A stretch of 64,000 nucleotides of DNA from Hominilimicola fabiformis (GCF_020687385.1 NZ_JAJEQM010000009.1:1-64000), one strand, 5' to 3'. Positions 45,485 through 56,156 are shown, numbered from the stretch's first letter. The notes: generated by a model not told the origin, from the letters alone. Numbers and translations: made by a program.

Positions 45485-48400
45485 ATGAATAAATTAAGAA
45501 AAATAATTGCGTTGATGCTTTCTCTGAGTGTAATATTTACAGCGGCAATATCAGTGTTTTCAGCTGAAAACTTTGATGATGACGGCAACAGAGATAATGA
45601 TGCGGGACTAAGCGATGAGGAACAAAATGTTCTCATTCAAGACTCGCACCCTAAGCATGAACTGGATAACCCCGATGACGCGTACATAGAGGATATTGAA
45701 TATGATACGTACATTATGGGTAAGAATGAATATGATGAAACAGTAAAAAAGCTTACAGCTTTTGAAATGTGGGTTCCTATTGATGATGGTTCATATCTTC
45801 AGCCAATCAAGGCAGGTGAATTTTTTCTGTCAGTGTGCCGCTACATAAACTGTGACTCATTTTATGACGAAGATGCAAACAAAGAAGACATGTGGGAAAA
45901 AGCCCATGATATGCTTAAAAGTATGGGATATGTAGATTTCAATATAGATTGTACGGATGAAATAAGTTTTGATAATGCACTCAGAACACTTGTAAATGCT
46001 TTGGGGTATAAGCAGATTGCTTATATGTATGGAGGCAATGATAATGCGTATATACAAATTGCCGCAAATTATGATATAACAAAGAACTTTCTGGATAACC
46101 GAAGTGCTTCTATCAGAAGAACTGATGCGGCATCTCTTCTTAATGATTCTATAAAGGCCGATGTATACATTTCATATGGAAATAACGGTCATAAAAGCAT
46201 TAATACTTTAGAGTATTTCAAGGATGCTTATAAAATCACCGGAGTTGTAGAATCTGTTTCAGAGCATGCAATAACGAGTGGTGATACAATATATAAAGGT
46301 ATTAGAATAGGAGATTATCTTCTTGCCAGTGACCGCAGTGATTTATATGATTACCTTGCGTGTAAGGTGGAGGCATATTACCGAAAGGAAGATTCCGGAG
46401 GAAATACTCTCTTATATATCTCTTATCACAAAAATAACAGCATAATAACGATAGACGGCGAAGATATTAAAAGTGTTGAAAATAACATAATACGATACTA
46501 TAGCGACAATAAAACAAAAAAAGTATCTCTTAATTCATCAGCGAAAGAGATACTTAACGGATTTTCGCCAAAATCGTTAGACGAGGAAGATTTTTATAAC
46601 TGCGATTATATCAGATTAGTGGATAACGATAACAATGGTAAGTACGATGTTGTTTTTGTATACAAATATGACATAATGGTTGTAAAACGTATTGTAGAGT
46701 CGCAGGGAATGATTTATGGTCTGTACAATGATGACCCAAACGGGTCATTAAAGGTAAATTTTGCTGACTGCGACATGACTGACCGTATGGGCAATCCTGT
46801 TGATGCTTATTATATAACAGAGGATTCAATTCTATCAGTTGCTAAAGATATTGAAACAAACAAGACAAAGATTATAGTAAGCAATTTGATGTATACCGGT
46901 GTAGTAAAGAGCACTAATGGCACTAAAATTAAATTTGAGGACAGGACATATAAGTATTCAACAAATGCTGAATACTATAAAGACGCAAAAGCAATTAAAA
47001 ATGGAAATAAATATACGGTGTATCTTGATTACCGAGGTAGGATAGCCGGTTATGATTTGCTTAAAACTGACGATATACAATATGGATTCTTAATACAGGC
47101 TTGGATTGAGGATAACAGGAGCGATGTGATAGCCAAACTACTTCCTTATACCGGTGATATGAATGAATTCAAACTTGCAAGAAGTACAAAAATTGATGGT
47201 TTAACTTGCAAAGGTGCAGAAAAAATAATAACTGCATTAAAAATAGCAGCGGATTATCAGAGGTCTACGCTTGCAACACTGGATTCGTCATATAAGATAA
47301 TGGCTGATTATAGTGATGACAGTTATGTGTATGTAAGAGTCCCAATTATGTATAAGCTCAACGATGAGGGAGAGATTAAATATATCGATACTCCATATCA
47401 TAGCGACAATGAAAATCCGGAGTGGAATGATGTATTCCATGACAATTCTATGACAATGTATAACGATTTTTCTAAAAGGACATCTTCCATAAAACCGGGA
47501 GGCATGTATCTTAGAAATACACTTGCATTTAATAGTGATAACGGAAATAATGTGGCGATAAATTCAAAGACAAAGGTTTTTGTAGTTCCTGTTTCAAACG
47601 ATAGAGGGGATATCGGAGATACATCACAGTATATTAAGACAAATTTAACCTATTTCGATGATTGGGTATATTATCCGCAGACCGGGACACAATACACAAT
47701 CGAAAATCGCATTGAAGCATATAACGTGGATGAATCTCGGACAGCAGGTGTAATAGTATATTATACAAGTGACGTAATACCTGAGATAGATAAAAAAGTA
47801 CCACTTACAGTAGTGGACGAAGTAGTAAAGGCAGTTAATGATAATGATGAGAGTGTAACTCGAATAATCGGCTGGCAGGGTAATGCTCAAATGCAGGTTG
47901 ACCTTGCAGAAGATGTCTATCTGAAACGTTACTATAATGGACCTAACGGTTCAAAAATTATGTCGGAAGTAAAGCATGGTGATATAATTCGTTATGTTAC
48001 AAACAGTAAAGGCGAGCTTGTGGATTATGTTAAGGTATTCTCTTTGAAGGATGAAGACAATCCTGATTATGTAAAAACAGGGAATGAAGAAGGAAAAACT
48101 GTTGAGCCGTCAACACTAAATAAAACAATGATTGCTGTGTCAGACGGAAAGTATGCTGAAAATGGCCATAATACATCACATATATACAATGCCATTGGTA
48201 GCTATAATTACGGTGCAATGTATAGATTGGTATATGGTACGTTGCTTTACAGAAACGGAACAAATCTTGTTCTGAAAACAAAGGTTGATACTGCTCTGGG
48301 ACAGACAGACAAAATTGAAATAGCTGATTTCTCGGGATATAATGTGTTGTTTATTGATGAGACTACAAATAGAATATATGTTCCCACAGAGGATGATTTG

Positions 48401-48499
48401 CTCGCAGAGCAGAGTGCCGGAGAGGCAGCATCAAAGGTAATCCTTCATACCGAAGGCGGTAAACAGCGTCAACTAATTATAATAAAAAGGGCTGGATAA
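45485..48499 (+). CDS. Large secreted protein paralogous to the C-terminal half of the SLH protein
   Basis: 1004 residues, signal peptide about 1-27, GGGGGAAG ribosome binding site, 13 bp behind the SLH gene. From about residue 75 it is colinear with residues 1000-1886 of the upstream protein. Paired segments include DYRGRIAGYD with DHRGRIAYAE, DIIRYVTNSKGELVDYVKVF with the LIRIATNANNEIVDY segment, DNPDYVKTGNEEG with DNPDVVIRGNEYG, and GEAASKVILH with GEAKASRVII. The N-terminal SLH-like region is degenerate. No known enzymatic motif was found. A homologous pair, one anchored and one perhaps not, suggests a surface complex. Function unknown. Confidence 0.75.
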   Translation: MNKLRKIIALMLSLSVIFTAAISVFSAENFDDDGNRDNDAGLSDEEQNVLIQDSHPKHELDNPDDAYIEDIEYDTYIMGKNEYDETVKKLTAFEMWVPIDDGSYLQPIKAGEFFLSVCRYINCDSFYDEDANKEDMWEKAHDMLKSMGYVDFNIDCTDEISFDNALRTLVNALGYKQIAYMYGGNDNAYIQIAANYDITKNFLDNRSASIRRTDAASLLNDSIKADVYISYGNNGHKSINTLEYFKDAYKITGVVESVSEHAITSGDTIYKGIRIGDYLLASDRSDLYDYLACKVEAYYRKEDSGGNTLLYISYHKNNSIITIDGEDIKSVENNIIRYYSDNKTKKVSLNSSAKEILNGFSPKSLDEEDFYNCDYIRLVDNDNNGKYDVVFVYKYDIMVVKRIVESQGMIYGLYNDDPNGSLKVNFADCDMTDRMGNPVDAYYITEDSILSVAKDIETNKTKIIVSNLMYTGVVKSTNGTKIKFEDRTYKYSTNAEYYKDAKAIKNGNKYTVYLDYRGRIAGYDLLKTDDIQYGFLIQAWIEDNRSDVIAKLLPYTGDMNEFKLARSTKIDGLTCKGAEKIITALKIAADYQRSTLATLDSSYKIMADYSDDSYVYVRVPIMYKLNDEGEIKYIDTPYHSDNENPEWNDVFHDNSMTMYNDFSKRTSSIKPGGMYLRNTLAFNSDNGNNVAINSKTKVFVVPVSNDRGDIGDTSQYIKTNLTYFDDWVYYPQTGTQYTIENRIEAYNVDESRTAGVIVYYTSDVIPEIDKKVPLTVVDEVVKAVNDNDESVTRIIGWQGNAQMQVDLAEDVYLKRYYNGPNGSKIMSEVKHGDIIRYVTNSKGELVDYVKVFSLKDEDNPDYVKTGNEEGKTVEPSTLNKTMIAVSDGKYAENGHNTSHIYNAIGSYNYGAMYRLVYGTLLYRNGTNLVLKTKVDTALGQTDKIEIADFSGYNVLFIDETTNRIYVPTEDDLLAEQSAGEAASKVILHTEGGKQRQLIIIKRAG

Positions 48500-48695
48500 A
48501 AGCTCCTTTTATCTACTGCATAAATCGAACACAACAAATGAGAGACTGACTTATCTACAGACAGAAAATCCGAGGCGTGATACGTCAGAAATTGCACTTT
48601 CATTATATCAGTTTAAGCAACAAGATGGATATATACACGAATGACTGTCGTGTAATTTACGCATAAATTTATTATAGTAGGAGGAGTGATAAAAA
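48500..48695 (+). other. Gap between the surface-protein gene and GH88, with a possible coding relic
   Basis: 196 bp. A frame ending at TGA 48644 reads protein-like for its last 35 codons (NPRRDTSEIALSLYQFKQQ and DGYIHE) but has no start codon or ribosome binding site. It may be the tail of a deleted gene. A TATTATAG sequence and GGAGGAG precede the GH88 start. No regulon box and no terminator were found, so GH88 may be read from the upstream operon. Confidence 0.35.
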
Positions 48696-49799
48696 GTGAA
48701 TATTGATAAAGCGATTACATATGCGGAGAGCATCGTAAGAAAAAGCTTAAATTATTTCTATGATTGTTTTCCTACAGAACAAAGTGAAAATCTTGTGTTC
48801 AAAAAATTTGAGAACGTTTCATGGACTACCGGATTTTATGAGGGGATATTATGGCTTATGTATGAGCTTACAGGTGATAAAGCTTTTTATAATTCGGCAA
48901 AGCATCACAGTGAAATGTTTCATAAGAGGTTGGTTGACCGAGTTGAACTGGAGCATCATGATATGGGCTTCTTGTTTACATTATCAAGTGTTGCTGATTA
49001 TAAGATAACAGAAGATGAACAGGCGAAACAAGACGGAATTGAGGCGGCAGAATGGCTTTTGAAGCGTTATCAGCCAAAGGGTAAATTCATTCAAGCATGG
49101 GGTTCTATGGATGATGCACAAAATTATCGATTTATTGTTGACTGTATGCTAAATATTCCGCTTCTATTCTGGGCGAGTGAAGTGACGGGAAACAGGAAGT
49201 ATTACGATGCTGCTTATAATCATATGAAGACATCAATCGCAAATATTATCCGACCTGATGCGTCCTCATATCATACGTTTTTCTTTGACATGGCAACCAA
49301 TGAGCCGCTTAGGGGAGAAACACACCAGGGATTTTCCGATGATAGCAGTTGGGCGAGAGGACAGTCATGGGCAGTATATGGTCTTGCTTTATGTTATCAT
49401 TATACGCATGAGGAAGCGATACTGCCGCTGTTTGAACGTGTGACAAAGTATTTCATAGATCATCTTCCGGAGGATTATGTACCGTATTGGGATTTAATAT
49501 TCTCCGACGGCAGCTGCGAACCGCGTGACACTTCAGCAGCTGCGATTGCAGCATGCGGGATTCTTGAAATGGAAAAATATTATCACAATCAAGAATTTCT
49601 TGATATAGCGAAAAAGATGATGTCAAGTCTTTCGGAAAAGTATACGACGGTAGATTATCTACAAAGTAATGGAATTATAAAGGACGGCATGTATAGCAGA
49701 AAGCATGGTCATAAATCGGAGTGTACAAGTTGGGGCGACTACTTCTATCTTGAAGCACTAATGCGTATGAAAAAAAGCGATTGGAAAATTTATTGGTAA
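48696..49799 (+). CDS. GH88 unsaturated glucuronyl hydrolase
   Basis: 367 residues, GTG start with GGAGGAG 9 nt upstream. The alpha/alpha barrel carries the two catalytic-site aspartates D89 in HHDMGF and D149 in DCMLNIP. From memory the Bacillus sp. GL1 enzyme, which acts on gellan and xanthan oligosaccharides, has D88 and D149. [20 protein letters not shown] and [13 protein letters not shown] complete the family pattern. No signal peptide, so cytoplasmic. It removes the 4,5-unsaturated glucuronic acid that PL8 leaves on the side chain. The stop codon lies in the ribosome binding site of the GH94 gene (11 nt gap). Confidence 0.93.
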   Translation: MNIDKAITYAESIVRKSLNYFYDCFPTEQSENLVFKKFENVSWTTGFYEGILWLMYELTGDKAFYNSAKHHSEMFHKRLVDRVELEHHDMGFLFTLSSVADYKITEDEQAKQDGIEAAEWLLKRYQPKGKFIQAWGSMDDAQNYRFIVDCMLNIPLLFWASEVTGNRKYYDAAYNHMKTSIANIIRPDASSYHTFFFDMATNEPLRGETHQGFSDDSSWARGQSWAVYGLALCYHYTHEEAILPLFERVTKYFIDHLPEDYVPYWDLIFSDGSCEPRDTSAAAIAACGILEMEKYYHNQEFLDIAKKMMSSLSEKYTTVDYLQSNGIIKDGMYSRKHGHKSECTSWGDYFYLEALMRMKKSDWKIYW

Positions 49800-49810
49800 G
49801 GAGAACAAAT

Positions 49811-52228
49811 ATGAAATACGGACATTTTGACGATTTGAATAAAGAATATGTAATAGATACTCCGAGAACACCGCTTCCATGGATAAATTATCTTGGAACA
49901 AACGGATTTTTCTCATTAATTTCAAATACTTCCGGCGGCTATTGTTTCTACAAGGATGCAAAGAACAGAAGAATTCTGAGATACCGATACAATAATATCC
50001 CTGCGGATAACGGTGGACGCTATTTTTACATAAACGATAACGGTGATTGTTGGACACACTCATATATGCCAATGAAAAAAGAACTTGATTTTTATGAGTG
50101 CCGTCACGGTATGGGTTACACGAAAATTACCGGTGAGCGAAATGGCATCCGCATTGAGCAGACCGCTTTTGTTCCTGTGGACGATAACTGTGAAATACAT
50201 AGAATTAAGGTGACAAATACAAGCGGTGGGTCTAAAAACATAAATCTGTTTTCATTTGTTGAATTCTGTCTTTGGAATGCCCAAGATGATATGCTTAACT
50301 ATCAACGTAACCTTAATACAGGTGAGGTGGAAATCGATGGCAACACTATATATCATAAAACAGAGTATAGGGAGAGAAGGAATCACTATGCTTTCTATTC
50401 CGTAAATACTCAAATAAGTGGATTTGATACGGATAGAGATACTTTTCTTGGTGCTTTTAACGGTCTTGACAATCCCGACAGTGTAATAAACGGTAGTAGC
50501 GGAAATTCAGTAGCTTCCGGCTGGTATCCTATTGCATCGCACCGGATTGATATTTCACTTAACGCAGGAGAAAGTTGCGAATACATATTTGTTCTCGGAT
50601 ATATTGAGAATGAAAATGATGAGAAATTTGAAAGTCTTAATGTAATAAATAAGACAAAGGCAAAGAAAATGATTGCAAGATATGAATCATCTGCACAATG
50701 TGATGCGGAACTTGATAAGCTTAAATCTTACTGGGATAATCTTCTTTCGGTATTTACGCTTGAGTCAAATGATGAAAAGCTTAACCGTATGGTAAACATA
50801 TGGAATCCGTATCAGTGTATGGTGACCTTTAATATGTCAAGAAGTGCATCATATTACGAAAGCGGTATCGGCAGAGGAATGGGATTTCGAGATTCAAATC
50901 AAGATTTGCTTGGCTTTGTACATCAAATACCCGAAAGAGCAAGAGAGAGGATTGTTGATATCGCTTCAACTCAATTTGAGGACGGCAGTGCGTATCATCA
51001 GTATCAACCGCTTACAAAGCAAGGTAACAATGAAATCGGAAGTGGATTTAATGATGACCCACTGTGGCTGATTTTAGGCACTGTGGCATATATCAAGGAA
51101 ACAGGAGATTATGGTATTTTAGACGAACAGGTGCCGTTTGACTGTGACAAAAACAATACGGCAACGCTTTTAGAACATCTTAATCGTTCGTTTGGACACG
51201 TTATAAATAATCTTGGTCCTCATGGACTTCCGCTTATAGGACGTGCGGACTGGAACGACTGCTTAAATTTGAACTGCTTTTCTGAAATCCCCGATGAATC
51301 TTTTCAAATTACGGGAGATGATGACGGCAAAATAGCAGAGTCTGTGCTTATCGCAGGAATGTTTGTGTATATCGGAAGAGAATTTGCAAGGCTTTACAAG
51401 GCACTCGGCAATGATGAAATGTATGAAAATGTTTCATATGAGATTAAAAAAATGACTGAAGCGGTATTGGAGCACGGATATGATGGTGAATGGTTCATAA
51501 GAGCTTATGATGCTAACGGTAATAAGGTTGGTTCCAATGAATGTGATGAAGGTAAAATCTTTATTGAATCGAACGGCTTCTGTGTAATGGCTGGAATAGG
51601 TAAGGAAGATGGCAAGGCACAAAAAGCACTTGACAGCGTTAAAAAATATCTTGAATGTGAATATGGCATTGTACTCAATTATCCGCCATATTCGAGATAT
51701 CGACTTGAACTTGGTGAAATCTCGTCATATCCGCCGGGATATAAAGAAAATGCAGGAGTGTTCTGTCATAATAACCCATGGGTAATGATTGGTGAAGCAG
51801 CGATGGGTAACGGAGAAAGAGCGTTTGAACTGTATAAAAAGATTGCCCCTGCATATCTTGAAGATATAAGTGAAATCCACAGAACTGAACCATATGTATA
51901 TTCGCAGATGATTGCGGGACGTGATGCGGTAAGAGCCGGAGAGGCAAAAAATTCATGGCTTACTGGCACGGCAGCATGGAATTATTATACGGTGTCACAA
52001 TATCTTTTAGGCATACGCCCTGATTTTGACGGACTTATAATTGAGCCGTGTATTTCAAAAGGTATATCTGAATTTAAGATAACAAGAAAATTTAGAGGAA
52101 CAATATATAATATTTCTGTAAAGAACATAGGAGAGGGAACGGTTAAAATAACAGCCGATAACGGAGTGGTAAATGGTACAACAGTTTCATCTGATGCGGA
52201 AATATGTAATGTAGAGGTGGTAATGTAA
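49811..52228 (+). CDS. GH94 cellobiose phosphorylase
   Basis: 805 residues from the ATG at 49811 (AAGGAG site at the GH88 stop), which matches the usual family length and the conserved start MKYGHFDD. Recognisable parts are [17 protein letters not shown] and [16 protein letters not shown] in the N-terminal beta-sandwich domain, [16 protein letters not shown] and [12 protein letters not shown] (480-491, containing the general acid) in the alpha/alpha barrel, and [20 protein letters not shown] near the end. It converts cellobiose and phosphate to glucose 1-phosphate and glucose in the cytoplasm. This is the last backbone step if side chains have been removed. It shares a TAATG overlap with the HAD gene. 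Confidence 0.93.
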   Translation: MKYGHFDDLNKEYVIDTPRTPLPWINYLGTNGFFSLISNTSGGYCFYKDAKNRRILRYRYNNIPADNGGRYFYINDNGDCWTHSYMPMKKELDFYECRHGMGYTKITGERNGIRIEQTAFVPVDDNCEIHRIKVTNTSGGSKNINLFSFVEFCLWNAQDDMLNYQRNLNTGEVEIDGNTIYHKTEYRERRNHYAFYSVNTQISGFDTDRDTFLGAFNGLDNPDSVINGSSGNSVASGWYPIASHRIDISLNAGESCEYIFVLGYIENENDEKFESLNVINKTKAKKMIARYESSAQCDAELDKLKSYWDNLLSVFTLESNDEKLNRMVNIWNPYQCMVTFNMSRSASYYESGIGRGMGFRDSNQDLLGFVHQIPERARERIVDIASTQFEDGSAYHQYQPLTKQGNNEIGSGFNDDPLWLILGTVAYIKETGDYGILDEQVPFDCDKNNTATLLEHLNRSFGHVINNLGPHGLPLIGRADWNDCLNLNCFSEIPDESFQITGDDDGKIAESVLIAGMFVYIGREFARLYKALGNDEMYENVSYEIKKMTEAVLEHGYDGEWFIRAYDANGNKVGSNECDEGKIFIESNGFCVMAGIGKEDGKAQKALDSVKKYLECEYGIVLNYPPYSRYRLELGEISSYPPGYKENAGVFCHNNPWVMIGEAAMGNGERAFELYKKIAPAYLEDISEIHRTEPYVYSQMIAGRDAVRAGEAKNSWLTGTAAWNYYTVSQYLLGIRPDFDGLIIEPCISKGISEFKITRKFRGTIYNISVKNIGEGTVKITADNGVVNGTTVSSDAEICNVEVVM

Positions 52229-53217
52229 TGAATTTCAATATACCAGATTTGGGGATTATAGATGACAGTTCAGGATTTCGCATTCTCTCCGCCACTACAG
52301 ACGGAAGGTTTATCTCCGGTAAGGAAGGCGTAAAACATATACTATGTACAGGAGACGGAAAGGTTGAATTTGTAGCTTTCGAAAATCAGACTCTTGCCTA
52401 TGTTAACTCGGTTCTTGGCTATGGTGCCTACTATCCGCTTCATTCTGTGAACAGAAAAGGTAAAATCAAGGCTGTGCTTATGGATTTGGATGGAACGTCG
52501 GTAAGAAGTGAGGAATTCTGGATTTGGATAATTGAAAAAACAACCGCCAGTATGCTTGATGATGAAAGCTTCAAGATTGAAGATAGTGATATACCGTTCG
52601 TATCAGGTCATAGCGTATCGGAGCATTTACAGTATTGTATAGATAAATACTGCCCGGGTGAGTCGCTTGATAAAGCGAGGAATTTCTATTTTGAACATGT
52701 TAATCATGAAATGAAGGAAATTATGGAAGGCAGAGGCAGAAAAAATTCTTTTGTTCCACAGGAGGGATTAAAAGAATTTTTACTCGCAATAAAAGCAAAA
52801 GGAATTAAGATAGGACTTGTAACATCAGGATTATATGAAAAGGCAATGCCGGAAATACTTTCGGCTTTTAGAACTCTCGATATGGGTGAGCCTACAGATT
52901 TTTACGATGCAATAATTTCAGCAGGATACCCGCTCCGCAAGGGAAGTGTTGGAACGCTCGGTGAGTTGTCACCGAAACCTCATCCGTGGCTTTATGCTGA
53001 AACCTGTGCAGTTGGACTCGGAATCAATTTTGATGAACGTAATAGCGTAATCGCTATTGAGGACAGTGGTGCCGGAGTATGTTCGGCAAGAATTGCAGGA
53101 TATACAACAATAGGACTTGCGGGAGGCAATATAAAAGAAAGTGGAACAATGCCTATGTGTAGCCGCTATTGCAATAATCTCGCAGAAATACTTGATTACA
53201 TAGAGGAGGAAGAGTAA
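52228..53217 (+). CDS. HAD-superfamily (beta-phosphoglucomutase-like) enzyme with N-terminal extension
   Basis: 329 residues. The first 75 residues are an extra N-terminal region of unknown role (GFRILSATTDGRFISGKEGV). The HAD core starts at VLMDLDGTSVRSEEFW, with motif II LVTSG near 195, the motif III Lys in PKPHPWLY near 250 and motif IV AIEDSGAGVCSARIAG near 275. The helical cap after motif I is of the beta-PGM/subclass IA type. It overlaps the GH94 stop by one base and directly abuts the GH38-B start. GH94 yields alpha-glucose 1-phosphate, so a beta-PGM role does not follow directly. A phosphatase on a sugar phosphate is equally possible. Confidence 0.8.
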   Translation: MNFNIPDLGIIDDSSGFRILSATTDGRFISGKEGVKHILCTGDGKVEFVAFENQTLAYVNSVLGYGAYYPLHSVNRKGKIKAVLMDLDGTSVRSEEFWIWIIEKTTASMLDDESFKIEDSDIPFVSGHSVSEHLQYCIDKYCPGESLDKARNFYFEHVNHEMKEIMEGRGRKNSFVPQEGLKEFLLAIKAKGIKIGLVTSGLYEKAMPEILSAFRTLDMGEPTDFYDAIISAGYPLRKGSVGTLGELSPKPHPWLYAETCAVGLGINFDERNSVIAIEDSGAGVCSARIAGYTTIGLAGGNIKESGTMPMCSRYCNNLAEILDYIEEEE

Positions 53218-56070
53218 ATGGAGCGAAAAAATATAAAATGCCATTTTATATCCAATACCCATTGGGACAGAGAGTGGAAATTCAGTGCTCAAAGAACAAG
53301 ACATATGCTTGTTACCGCAATTGATATGCTACTTGATATTTTTGAAAAAGAGCCGGATTACAAACATTTTCATCTTGACTCACAGACGCTCCCCATTCAA
53401 GATTATCTTGAAATAAAACCTCAAAAAAAGGAGATTCTGAAAAAGTATATAAGCGAGGGGAAACTTGCAGTTGGTCCGTGGTTTTGTTTGCCGGATGAGT
53501 TTTGTGTAGGTGGAGAGTCTCTTATAAGAAATCTTCTTCTTGGACATAAAATCGCAAACGAATTCGGCAAGGTTTCAAAGACCGGCTATTCACCGTTCGG
53601 TTGGGGTCAAATATCACAAATGCCACAGCTATATCATGGCTTCGGAATAGATTTTGCGTCATTTTACAGAGGTCTTAATACATACATGGCACCGAAATCA
53701 GAGTTCTACTGGGAGGGTGCTGACGGTACGACAATTTATGCTTCAAGGCTGGGTCAAAGACCGAGATATAATATGTGGTATATAATGCAACGTCCGGTGT
53801 TTTATGGTAAACGTGATGGTGATAATCGTCGCGTTTCATGGGGAGCGGGAGACGGAATATTCCGTTTTGCAGACCCGGCAAGGTGCGAATATGAATATCA
53901 GTATTCGCATAGAAAATATGAGTATCATGACGAATATATAGCTGAAAAGACGGAGCAGGCACTCTCTGAACAGGACGATGAGTGGACAACGCCTAACCGC
54001 TTCTGGTCAAACGGTCATGATTCATCAATACCGGATATGAGGGAAGCAAGGCTTATAAAGGATGCTAATGCTGTTTATGAAGGTGTCGATGTTTTCCATA
54101 GCACAGTTTATGACTTTGAGCAGAGCGTAATAAGAGATTTTAATAAAAACTCGCCAGTTTTAAAAGGAGAAATGCGTTATCCGTTTACAAAAGGCAGTGT
54201 AAGTGCACTGTTTGGTTGGATTCTTTCTGCGAGAACAAAGGTCAAACAGAAGAATTTTGAAACAGAACGATTGCTTACATCATATGCTGAGCCTATGGCT
54301 ATTTTTGCAGCTTTATGCGGAGCGGTATATCCGCAGGAGTTTATTGATAAAGCATATAACTATATGCTTCAAAATCATGGACATGATTCAATCGGTGCGT
54401 GTGGCAGAGATGTTGTATATAATGACGTAGACTATCGGTTCAGACAGTCTCAAGAGATTGCAACCTGTGTGCTTGAAAGAGCTTTTATGGATTTATCCGG
54501 TGACATTGACTTTGCGGGATGGGATAAGAATGATATGGCACTTGTAATGTTCAATCCGGCTCCGTTTAAAAGAAGTATGACAGTTCCGTGTGAACTTGAA
54601 ATTCCTCTTGAGTGGGAGTGTGACAGCTTTGAGATTGTCGATGCTGAGGGTAATGTATGCCCATATCAGAATATATCATCAATTAATCCTATGTATCAAA
54701 TTGTTCAAGACTTGGCAGACGCAGTTGATGTGTTGCCTGTTTCAAGACATACGATAAGAATATTTGTTAAGGATATTCCGTCGATGGGTTATAAAACACT
54801 CAAGGTTGTACCTAAGTATCATACACGAGCTGCAACGCCGATCAATATGCTTTGTGGGATAAATACTATGGAAAATGAATATCTGAAGGTTAAGATAAAT
54901 TCAAACGGTACGCTAAAGGTTACTGAAAAAGAAACCGGTAAGGAATACGATAATATCGGATATTTTAAGGACACAGGCGAAAACGGCAGCCCATGGGAGC
55001 ATAAAACTCCGGAAATTGATGAGGAATATACAACTATTAATGAACAGGCGATTGTAAGTCTTGTATACAGTGGTGAGTTTGAAACGAAGTACAGAATAGT
55101 TCTTAATTGGGCAATTCCCGAAAATATAGTTGATGGTGGCAAAAGAAGAAGCTCACGTCTCGCCCCTTACAGAATAGAAATGCTTGTAACACTCAGAAAA
55201 GGTGCAAGATGGGTTGAATTTGAAACGAAAATTAATAACAATGTTCCTAATCATTACCTTCAAGTTTCATTTCCAACAGATATTGATACAGAGTTTGTAT
55301 ATGCACAGGGACAGTTTGATGTTGTAAAGCGTCCAATTGCGAAACCTAATTATTCGCTATACGATGAAATTCCGATGACAGAGCATCCAATGAATTCGTT
55401 TGTTGATATATGCAATAAAAATGAAGGCGTGGCGGTTTTGAATACCGGACTAAAAGCTTATGAAGCAGATAATGACTATAATCATACTGTGTATTTGTCA
55501 TTGCTGCGATGCTTTGAACTTCGCATATATGTAACTCCCGAGGAGCAGAACTATTCGAGAATAGAGAACGGTTCACAGTCTTTTGGTGAACATACTTTCC
55601 GATATGCTTTTATGCCTCATAAGGGTGATTGGGAAGATGCTCAAGTATGGAAAGCTGCTGAAGATTTTAATATGGAAATACTAATTGGACAGACAGCACC
55701 AACAGAACATGGCAAGAATCCTCTTGAAAAGTCATTTATTGAACTTGAAAATGAAAATCTACACATAAGTGCCGTAAAACGCAGTGAGGACGGCTTAGGG
55801 TGTGTGGTGAGATTATTTAATCCGTCAAGTGAAACAGTTAAAAATAGAATTAGATTTAATGGTGGCATAGCGGAGATATCAGATAAACAATCGCCAATAG
55901 AAAGACAGGTACACTCGTTTGAACTTCCGTGTACGGAAAATAGGAAGTGGGCAAGTGTTAAAAAAGTCACGCTTGAGGAACTTTCAGAGACAGAGCTTTC
56001 AGTGGATACAAATGGCTGGTGCGATGTTGAAGTTACTCCAAAACAAATTTATACATTAAAATATGAATAA
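53218..56070 (+). CDS. GH38 family protein lacking the canonical nucleophile (GH38-B)
   Basis: 950 residues; the ATG directly follows the HAD stop codon. The zinc-site parts are recognisable: H15 and D17 in NTHWDREW and H389 in NHGHDSIG. Where GH38-A has YFPDAFGNAGQMPQ, this protein has YSPFGWGQISQMPQ, so the aspartate that serves as nucleophile and zinc ligand is replaced by F127. Flanking residues align without gaps. The HSQTLPIQDYLEI-like DSQTLPIQDYLEI and GPWFCLPDEFCVGGESLIRN segments are conserved. It may use a different residue, have another specificity, or be inactive. As the last gene of the GH88-GH94 operon it would be placed to remove alpha-mannose before GH94. No signal peptide. 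Confidence 0.85.
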   Translation: MERKNIKCHFISNTHWDREWKFSAQRTRHMLVTAIDMLLDIFEKEPDYKHFHLDSQTLPIQDYLEIKPQKKEILKKYISEGKLAVGPWFCLPDEFCVGGESLIRNLLLGHKIANEFGKVSKTGYSPFGWGQISQMPQLYHGFGIDFASFYRGLNTYMAPKSEFYWEGADGTTIYASRLGQRPRYNMWYIMQRPVFYGKRDGDNRRVSWGAGDGIFRFADPARCEYEYQYSHRKYEYHDEYIAEKTEQALSEQDDEWTTPNRFWSNGHDSSIPDMREARLIKDANAVYEGVDVFHSTVYDFEQSVIRDFNKNSPVLKGEMRYPFTKGSVSALFGWILSARTKVKQKNFETERLLTSYAEPMAIFAALCGAVYPQEFIDKAYNYMLQNHGHDSIGACGRDVVYNDVDYRFRQSQEIATCVLERAFMDLSGDIDFAGWDKNDMALVMFNPAPFKRSMTVPCELEIPLEWECDSFEIVDAEGNVCPYQNISSINPMYQIVQDLADAVDVLPVSRHTIRIFVKDIPSMGYKTLKVVPKYHTRAATPINMLCGINTMENEYLKVKINSNGTLKVTEKETGKEYDNIGYFKDTGENGSPWEHKTPEIDEEYTTINEQAIVSLVYSGEFETKYRIVLNWAIPENIVDGGKRRSSRLAPYRIEMLVTLRKGARWVEFETKINNNVPNHYLQVSFPTDIDTEFVYAQGQFDVVKRPIAKPNYSLYDEIPMTEHPMNSFVDICNKNEGVAVLNTGLKAYEADNDYNHTVYLSLLRCFELRIYVTPEEQNYSRIENGSQSFGEHTFRYAFMPHKGDWEDAQVWKAAEDFNMEILIGQTAPTEHGKNPLEKSFIELENENLHISAVKRSEDGLGCVVRLFNPSSETVKNRIRFNGGIAEISDKQSPIERQVHSFELPCTENRKWASVKKVTLEELSETELSVDTNGWCDVEVTPKQIYTLKYE

Positions 56071-56090
56071 TGTGCCGAAAACATAATTAA

Positions 56091-56145
56091 TCGGTAGTGA
56101 GAAAAAGTTTACCTCGTTTTTTGAGGTGAACTTTTCTTTTATAAT
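56091..56145 (+). promoter_or_regulatory. Activator box and -10 of the giant GH5 gene (regulon site 6)
   Basis: AAAGTTTACCTC starts at 56104, and TATAAT starts 36 bp later at 56140, the same geometry as the other five sites. Because the box is also a terminator arm, selection on the hairpin alone could explain part of the match. Confidence 0.65.
56099..56140 (+). terminator. Terminator of the large operon, overlapping the next promoter
   Basis: GAAAAAGTTTACCTC pairs with GAGGTGAACTTTTC around a T-rich loop and is followed by CTTTT. The left arm is the activator box of the next gene and the T tract touches its -10, so one sequence serves both purposes. Confidence 0.7.
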
Positions 56146-56156
56146 GTTAATATAGT

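Noticed and set aside
21143-49799. Hyaluronan or chondroitin utilisation as the main role, based on PL8 plus GH88.
   Set aside because: Sulfatases and hexosaminidases are absent, while GH94, mannosidases, cellulase-type GH5 and ManA are present, which favours a mannose- and cellobiose-containing substrate.
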